A DNA stretch of 64,000 bases from Gammaproteobacteria bacterium (GTDB lineage: Bacteria > Pseudomonadota > Gammaproteobacteria > Eutrophobiales > Eutrophobiaceae): contig JAURNW010000011.1 of assembly GCA_030829985.1 (NCBI GenBank), positions 1 through 64,000 on the forward strand. Reading direction: 5' to 3'. The translations under genes were made by a program, and so were the position numbers. Shown here piece by piece: positions 59,653 to 64,000 of this stretch. Positions within the stretch are counted from its first letter, which is position 1. Every line of letters starts with the position of its first letter. Under the pieces are notes generated by a model. The model was not told the DNA's origin, searched no databases, and saw only the letters and a list, made by a program, of their open reading frames with translations.

Positions 59653-61056
59653 TTAAACATCAAGTCCCAGTTGTTTGATCTTTCTCGTCAGCGTATTTCG
59701 TCCCCAACCCAATAACTTTGCAGCATCCTGACGACGACCACCTGATTTTTTAAGCGCCTCAGCAATCAAGATTGTTTCAAATCTTGGCACTGCATCACGG
59801 AGGATTTCAGTATCGCCTTGTAATAAACTGGATTCCACCCATTTTCGAAAAGTACTTTCCCATTCATCAGATACTTCAGGCGCCTCATTATCACGCTTTA
59901 ATTCCGGTGGTAAATCATCAACATGAATTTCACTGCCTGATGCCATCACAGTTATCCAACGACAAAAGTTTTCCAGCTGTCGAACATTTCCATGCCACGG
60001 CAAACCTGAAAGATAATCTGCTGTTTCGGGCAATAGCTGTTTGGTTTCTTCATTCATTTCGGTTGCTGCTATCTTAAGAAAGTGTTTTGTCAGTTCGATA
60101 ATATCCGTTCGTCTCTCTCTTAATGATGGAACATGAACCCTGATAACATTTAAACGGTGTAATAAATCTTCACGAAATTTATTTTCCTTGACCAGTTGTT
60201 CGAGATCTTGATGTGTCGCCGCAATCACTCTTACATCAACTTTAATGGGCATATGACCACCAACTCGATAAAACTCACCTTGAGCAAGTATACGTAACAG
60301 ACGTGTTTGCAAATCTGCCGGCATATCTCCGATCTCATCAAGAAACAGTGTTCCGCCATTTGCCTGTTCAAAACGACCCAGGCGTTGCCCTGTTGCACCG
60401 GTAAAAGAACCTTTTTCATGCCCAAACAATTCTGATTCCAGTAAATCTTTTGGTATTGCAGCAGTGTTGATAGCTATAAATGGTTTGCCTGATCTTGGAC
60501 TATGGGCATGCAATGCACTGGCAACCAATTCCTTACCTGTTCCGGATTCACCCGTAATCAGTACCGTCAGGTTAGAACTGGATAATCGACCGATTGCTTT
60601 AAACACCTCTTGCATTGCTGGAGCAGAACCAATTATCGATGTATTTGTATCTGTGGTTTCTTGTGATGCGGGAATATCGTTCTTCTGTTTATACGTAATA
60701 GCCCGTTTAACCAGACTAATCACCTCATCAACATCGAATGGCTTGGATAAATATTCAAATGCCCCACCCTGAAAGGCAGAAACAGCCCGATCAAGGTCGG
60801 AGTATGCCGTCATTATAATTACCGGGACATTTGGTGAATGCTCCTTTACCTTATCCAAAAGTGTAATCCCATCCATACCTGGCATACGAATATCAGAAAT
60901 AATGACGTCCGGCTCTTCTGTAAGAATCCTTTTCAACACATCTTCCGGCTTTGAGAAACTCTGGATATCAACATCAGTTTTTTGCAATGCTTTTTCTAAT
61001 ACCCAACGAATCGACTTATCGTCATCAACTATCCATACTTTTTTTCGTTCACTCAT
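59653..61056 (-). CDS. ntrC: nitrogen regulatory response regulator NtrC (sigma-54 activator)
   Basis: A 467-residue protein. It has a receiver domain with phospho-acceptor D55, an AAA+ domain with Walker A GESGTGKE (169-176) and the sigma-54 contact loop GSFTGA (216-221), and a C-terminal Fis-type helix-turn-helix (RQDAAKLLGWGRNTLTRKIKQ). I chose the ATG at 61056 because it has a good site (GGAG, 7-base spacing) and overlaps the ntrB stop by eight bases. An ATG at 61113 would add 19 atypical residues and has no site. Confidence 0.96.
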   Translation of the reverse strand: MSERKKVWIVDDDKSIRWVLEKALQKTDVDIQSFSKPEDVLKRILTEEPDVIISDIRMPGMDGITLLDKVKEHSPNVPVIIMTAYSDLDRAVSAFQGGAFEYLSKPFDVDEVISLVKRAITYKQKNDIPASQETTDTNTSIIGSAPAMQEVFKAIGRLSSSNLTVLITGESGTGKELVASALHAHSPRSGKPFIAINTAAIPKDLLESELFGHEKGSFTGATGQRLGRFEQANGGTLFLDEIGDMPADLQTRLLRILAQGEFYRVGGHMPIKVDVRVIAATHQDLEQLVKENKFREDLLHRLNVIRVHVPSLRERRTDIIELTKHFLKIAATEMNEETKQLLPETADYLSGLPWHGNVRQLENFCRWITVMASGSEIHVDDLPPELKRDNEAPEVSDEWESTFRKWVESSLLQGDTEILRDAVPRFETILIAEALKKSGGRRQDAAKLLGWGRNTLTRKIKQLGLDV

Positions 61057-62155
61057 CGCATTGCTCCAATGGTAAGAGGATGCTGAAGCAAGTTGTGTTT
61101 TCTTTTCGTTCATAATTTATTAAACCACCATGTGATTGAATGATTTGTTGCGCAATGGGCAGACCTAAGCCAGTGCCCTCGGCGCGTCCTGTCACCATAG
61201 GATAAAAAGCTCCTGACTCAATTTCTGGAGGGATACCCCGGCCATTATCAATAATATCGACGACAATTATGTGTCGATTTAATTTATGTCGAATAGTCAC
61301 CTGACGCTGAACGCGTGTCACCAGTGTGATTTCACCATCTTCGCCTATTTCCTGCACAGCATTACGTAACAGATTTAAAACTGCCTGTATGATCTGTTCA
61401 CGATCGACCTTTATATTAGGTATGCTGGGATCATAGTCTTTCTTGATATTCAGTTTGTGTGCGTTTTCCGCTCGCACTACAGTAACAACATACTCCAAAA
61501 CTTCATGTATATTCGTTTCAGATTTTACCGGTTGGTTAGTTGTAGCAAGCATACGATCGATAAAATTTCTAAGCCGATCACATTCATTAATAATAATGCC
61601 TGTATATTCAAGCAGGTCTTTGTTGTCCAGTTCAGCTCCTAGTAATTGAGCGGCACCGCGAATACCACCTAGAGGGTTTTTAATTTCATGCGCCATGCCC
61701 TGAACAGATTCTTTTGCTGCTTGTTGTATGGTCTGCTGATTTAATTCCTGAATAGCTCTTACGAAAACCTGGGCATCGACTAATTCGACGATTATCTCTT
61801 CAGCAACTTCATCCACCATTACCGGGGTAATCATGCAATCGACATTTATTATCTGTCCGTTATTAAGGCTTAAATCTACATTTCGTTCGATACAAGTGCT
61901 TCCCGAATTTAATGAGCGCTTAATCGCTTTGTAAAAAAATGAAGAGTGTGGCCAGATCTGTTTCGGCGTCATGCCCAAAACCCTGGGATAGCTGACAAAC
62001 AACAGATCTTCACCAGAACCATTGATAAATAACAGCTGAAGGTTTTTATCAAACAACATCACAGTTGTGGCTAAATTTTCAACGATGTTTACTGCTGATT
62101 GACTTAAAGTCTTCATAATCTGCTTATTATTGCACTGTTTTAGTGCGTTGAACAC
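61049..62155 (-). CDS. glnL: nitrogen regulation sensor kinase NtrB
   Basis: A 368-residue sensor. The N-terminal PAS domain (about 22-130) is followed by a HisKA domain with the phospho-histidine H156 in GMAHEIKNPLGGIRGAAQ. The HATPase domain carries the GRGIPPEIESGAF and GTGLGLPIAQQII motifs. It has no membrane segment, so it is cytosolic, as NtrB that responds to PII is. The start is a GTG at 62155 with a strong GAAGGA site at seven bases; an internal ATG at 62116 lacks one. glnA is not in the window. Confidence 0.94.
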   Translation of the reverse strand: MFNALKQCNNKQIMKTLSQSAVNIVENLATTVMLFDKNLQLLFINGSGEDLLFVSYPRVLGMTPKQIWPHSSFFYKAIKRSLNSGSTCIERNVDLSLNNGQIINVDCMITPVMVDEVAEEIIVELVDAQVFVRAIQELNQQTIQQAAKESVQGMAHEIKNPLGGIRGAAQLLGAELDNKDLLEYTGIIINECDRLRNFIDRMLATTNQPVKSETNIHEVLEYVVTVVRAENAHKLNIKKDYDPSIPNIKVDREQIIQAVLNLLRNAVQEIGEDGEITLVTRVQRQVTIRHKLNRHIIVVDIIDNGRGIPPEIESGAFYPMVTGRAEGTGLGLPIAQQIIQSHGGLINYERKENTTCFSILLPLEQCDE

Positions 62156-62326
62156 GAATTAATCCTTCACCTAATTTTGATATGAATATTTAATGTAATA
62201 AAAACAGATGGTTAGTAAAACAAACAAATGCTCATTTAAATAACATATTGAATAGAGCAAGAAGCAGACCACCTATAGAATAGATGGGCATAAAGACTTT
62301 CAGTGCTTAAATTACGGGATATCTGC

Positions 62327-62833
62327 TTATTGTGATGCGCGTAACAATGAGAAACTACTAGAGGTTGATATTAATGTTTTACCTGTCCCGTCTATAACCC
62401 GTGCAGCAGCTGTGTGAGCTCCACGACTAAGATTGTTAATCTCAGCATTGTTAGCGCTACCTTTTGACACTTCATTACCGTCCATAGTAAAGACAATGTT
62501 ATGCCCTGGTCTTAGGCTTGGTTCAAGAGAAACTGAAATTGTAATGTTCCCTGCATTATTACGAATCCCCGAACCCTGCGCAGGATTGGTAATGATAAAC
62601 CGACTGTAAACATTACCAACATCTAATGGGCTCTTAGGTTGTGTGGGTGGTTTATTTTTAATCGGATTTGGGTTTTTAATTGTTTGTAATTCCTGAAGTT
62701 TTATCTCTTCGGAATTTTCTGAAGGTCTGTCTGTAAAGATAATATTTCCTTTTTCATCCACTGTTTTATAAACAGTTTCTGCAACAATATTATGTGCATA
62801 AAAAACGAAAAATAATAAAAATATTAATTTCAT
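62327..62833 (-). CDS. DUF4124-domain periplasmic protein, copy 2
   Basis: A protein of 168 residues. The N-terminal signal peptide is followed at once by the DUF4124 motif TVYKTVDEKGNIIFTDRPSE. The C-terminal beta-rich domain (about 70-165) contains NAGNITISVSLEPSLRPG and RGAHTAAARVIDGTG. The whole layout parallels the neighbouring gene, so the two are a tandem duplicate pair. The ATG at 62833, where the signal peptide begins, is preferred. An upstream in-frame ATG at 62875 would overlap the first copy's stop by four bases. Confidence 0.85.
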   Translation of the reverse strand: MKLIFLLFFVFYAHNIVAETVYKTVDEKGNIIFTDRPSENSEEIKLQELQTIKNPNPIKNKPPTQPKSPLDVGNVYSRFIITNPAQGSGIRNNAGNITISVSLEPSLRPGHNIVFTMDGNEVSKGSANNAEINNLSRGAHTAAARVIDGTGKTLISTSSSFSLLRASQ

Positions 62834-62871
62834 TTGCCTAGAATAACTAATTGCTTGGAAGCTCACAATCA

Positions 62872-63435
62872 TCATTTATTTATGGTCGGTGCTGCAGGGG
62901 CTACTTGATTATTAGACCTGTTTGGAGACAGTATTGAAATGCGGCGAACATGAAATGTAACCTTGTCTGAATGTTTAACTTCCACACCATCCTGGTTCTT
63001 AAGAGCAACAGCAACTGTATGCGTGCCGCGGTTTATATTTGTTAATAAAAACTGGGGTTTCTTACCTGTTTCCACTTGTTTTCCATCTAGATATAACACC
63101 AATGTATCCTTATTATTAATTTCAGGCTCAATATTAATATTTATATTTACATTACCCTCATTACTATGAATCGTTGCATCGTTTTGCGGGCTCACTATTA
63201 CAAGTTTAGTATAAACTGACGTTTTATGTTTTTCTTTTGGAGGTGATAATTTAAAGGCTCTTACTTTAGGTATATCCAGAGCTTGAGCATCCTGAATTTC
63301 AATGACCTCAGCATTCTCTGTTTTTGTATCCGAAAAAATAATATTCCCTTCTTTATCAACGGTCTTATAGACTGTTTCAGCCGAGACAAATGTCATTAAA
63401 AATAAACTGATAAAAATAATATAATTAGTTTTCAT
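62872..63435 (-). CDS. DUF4124-domain periplasmic protein, copy 1
   Basis: A protein of 187 residues. A signal peptide ends around VSAETVY, then comes the DUF4124 core TVYKTVDKEGNIIFSDTKTE. A C-terminal Ig-like beta domain carries NEGNVNININIEPEIN and the loop TNINRGTHTVAVALKNQDG. It resembles copy 2 in both halves. I chose the ATG at 63435; an in-frame TTG at 63510 would add 25 residues before the signal peptide. DUF4124 function is unknown. The ~290 bases to the kinase gene show no further gene. Confidence 0.85.
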   Translation of the reverse strand: MKTNYIIFISLFLMTFVSAETVYKTVDKEGNIIFSDTKTENAEVIEIQDAQALDIPKVRAFKLSPPKEKHKTSVYTKLVIVSPQNDATIHSNEGNVNININIEPEINNKDTLVLYLDGKQVETGKKPQFLLTNINRGTHTVAVALKNQDGVEVKHSDKVTFHVRRISILSPNRSNNQVAPAAPTINK

Positions 63436-63727
63436 GTTGTTAAGACTAGCATTAACAGTATGCAGTTCAATAAAAACCGGAATGCGGTGTGTTTTACGCC
63501 TGATTTTCAATTTATACGCTTTAATCCATATTTAACCCAACAGAATCTATAATGGTTCGAAAATGCGTAACTTCAGGGCATTATCAATGCGATATAAATA
63601 TCACTTATTTAGTCGTTTACAAAAGGCATGTTTAAGAAGTGCACTTTTGTTAGCCGTATAAGTACTATAGGATTATCATCAATTAGATTCTTAATCAGGC
63701 TTTATTAATGAACTGGATTAATAGCGT

Positions 63728-64000
63728 ATGACTTCTTTCCCGGAACCACCAAGTGATGATTATGCAATTCTCTATCTTGAAAATACTGATCGTGAACTGC
63801 CTCTTAAGCTTAATTCTAATATGCGTTATGCCTATTTCAAGACGATTGCCAAGGGAGGTAAAGCGATAATCCAGTCATGTAAAGATCTGAATTTATCACG
63901 CACGGTTTGTTACAAGAAACTCCGCCCTGAATTTGCCAATGATCCGATAGAGCAAAAACGATTCTTGCGAGAAGCGCGTGTTAGTGCACTACTGCAACAC
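63728..64000 (+). CDS. Ser/Thr protein kinase, N-terminal part (runs off window)
   Basis: An open frame of 91 codons to the window end starting ATG at 63728. The later part reads as the N-lobe of an eukaryotic-type kinase. A glycine-loop-like stretch FKTIAKGGKAIIQSCKDLNL is followed by the putative ATP lysine in CYKKLRPEFA. RFLREARVSALLQH then matches the kinase alphaC helix with its glutamate. The glycine loop is degenerate. The rest, including the catalytic loop, is outside the window. Confidence 0.75.
   Translation, partial: MTSFPEPPSDDYAILYLENTDRELPLKLNSNMRYAYFKTIAKGGKAIIQSCKDLNLSRTVCYKKLRPEFANDPIEQKRFLREARVSALLQH

Noticed and set aside
61057-61113. Upstream start adding 19 residues to NtrC
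   Set aside because: No ribosome site there, while 61056 has GGAG at proper spacing and starts directly at the receiver domain.

Overview
The window is a chromosomal segment of a gammaproteobacterium with a moderately AT-rich genome. The evidence is the 5' end of a 16S rRNA gene with a gammaproteobacterial-looking rrn leader, the complete F1Fo ATP synthase operon next to parAB, rsmG and mnmG, and orthologues such as erpA, anmK, hemJ, gmhB, rraA, speA and the DUF6776-bactofilin-erpA string behind argC. The order within the class cannot be fixed from sequence reading alone. Almost everything looks like stable housekeeping chromosome. I saw no insertion sequence, prophage, CRISPR array or tRNA gene.

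Layout. 1-0.54 kb: start of an rrn operon reading left, with its promoter and boxA leader. 0.54-8 kb: tyrS plus an ankyrin protein (minus), an M23 peptidoglycan hydrolase and anmK (plus), then argC-DUF6776-bactofilin-erpA (minus). 8.3-13.8 kb: a DUF4126/TlpA-like/hemJ operon, rubredoxin, thiD-thiE-hemL, a mini-lipoprotein and an FkbM methyltransferase. 13.8-16.5 kb: a poorly characterised minus-strand group with a DUF3095 protein that has cyclase-like features, an unknown membrane protein and a SIMPL gene broken by a one-base homopolymer shift. 16.5-31.8 kb: rraA, a nitrilase-family amidohydrolase, glmU, atpIBEFHAGDC, parAB, rsmG-mnmG and speE. 32-41 kb: Pit phosphate transporter with its PhoU-like DUF47 partner (an exact FNR-type dyad lies upstream), a gamma-carbonic anhydrase homologue, a SulP-STAS-cyclic-nucleotide-binding fusion, an OmpA-family lipoprotein, a small lipoprotein and cytochrome c lipoprotein that share a motif, and an M20 peptidase. 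41-49 kb: speA, a beta-hydroxyacid dehydrogenase and a four-gene Gld-type ABC operon. 49-55.7 kb: glyQS, gmhB, plsC, two YbjQ-family paralogues, two small membrane proteins and an M48 protease. 55.7-64 kb: folD, an ArsM-type methyltransferase coupled to a sterol-desaturase-family hydroxylase, hemB, ntrBC, two DUF4124 paralogues and the start of a Ser/Thr protein kinase.

Functional themes. Tetrapyrrole synthesis is represented by hemL, hemB and hemJ. Polyamine synthesis is represented by speA and speE, with the middle steps not found here. Envelope biogenesis includes glmU, anmK, gmhB, plsC, the M23 hydrolase and the OmpA lipoprotein. Energy and redox genes include the atp operon, rubredoxin and cytochrome c. 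Signalling genes include ntrBC, the cNMP-gated SulP, the DUF3095 protein and the kinase.

The least explained items are the DUF3095/membrane/SIMPL group, the small lipoprotein-cytochrome c pair with its shared motif, the SulP triple fusion, the arsM-hydroxylase pair and the FNR-like site before the phosphate transporter. None of these is proven to be a new system.
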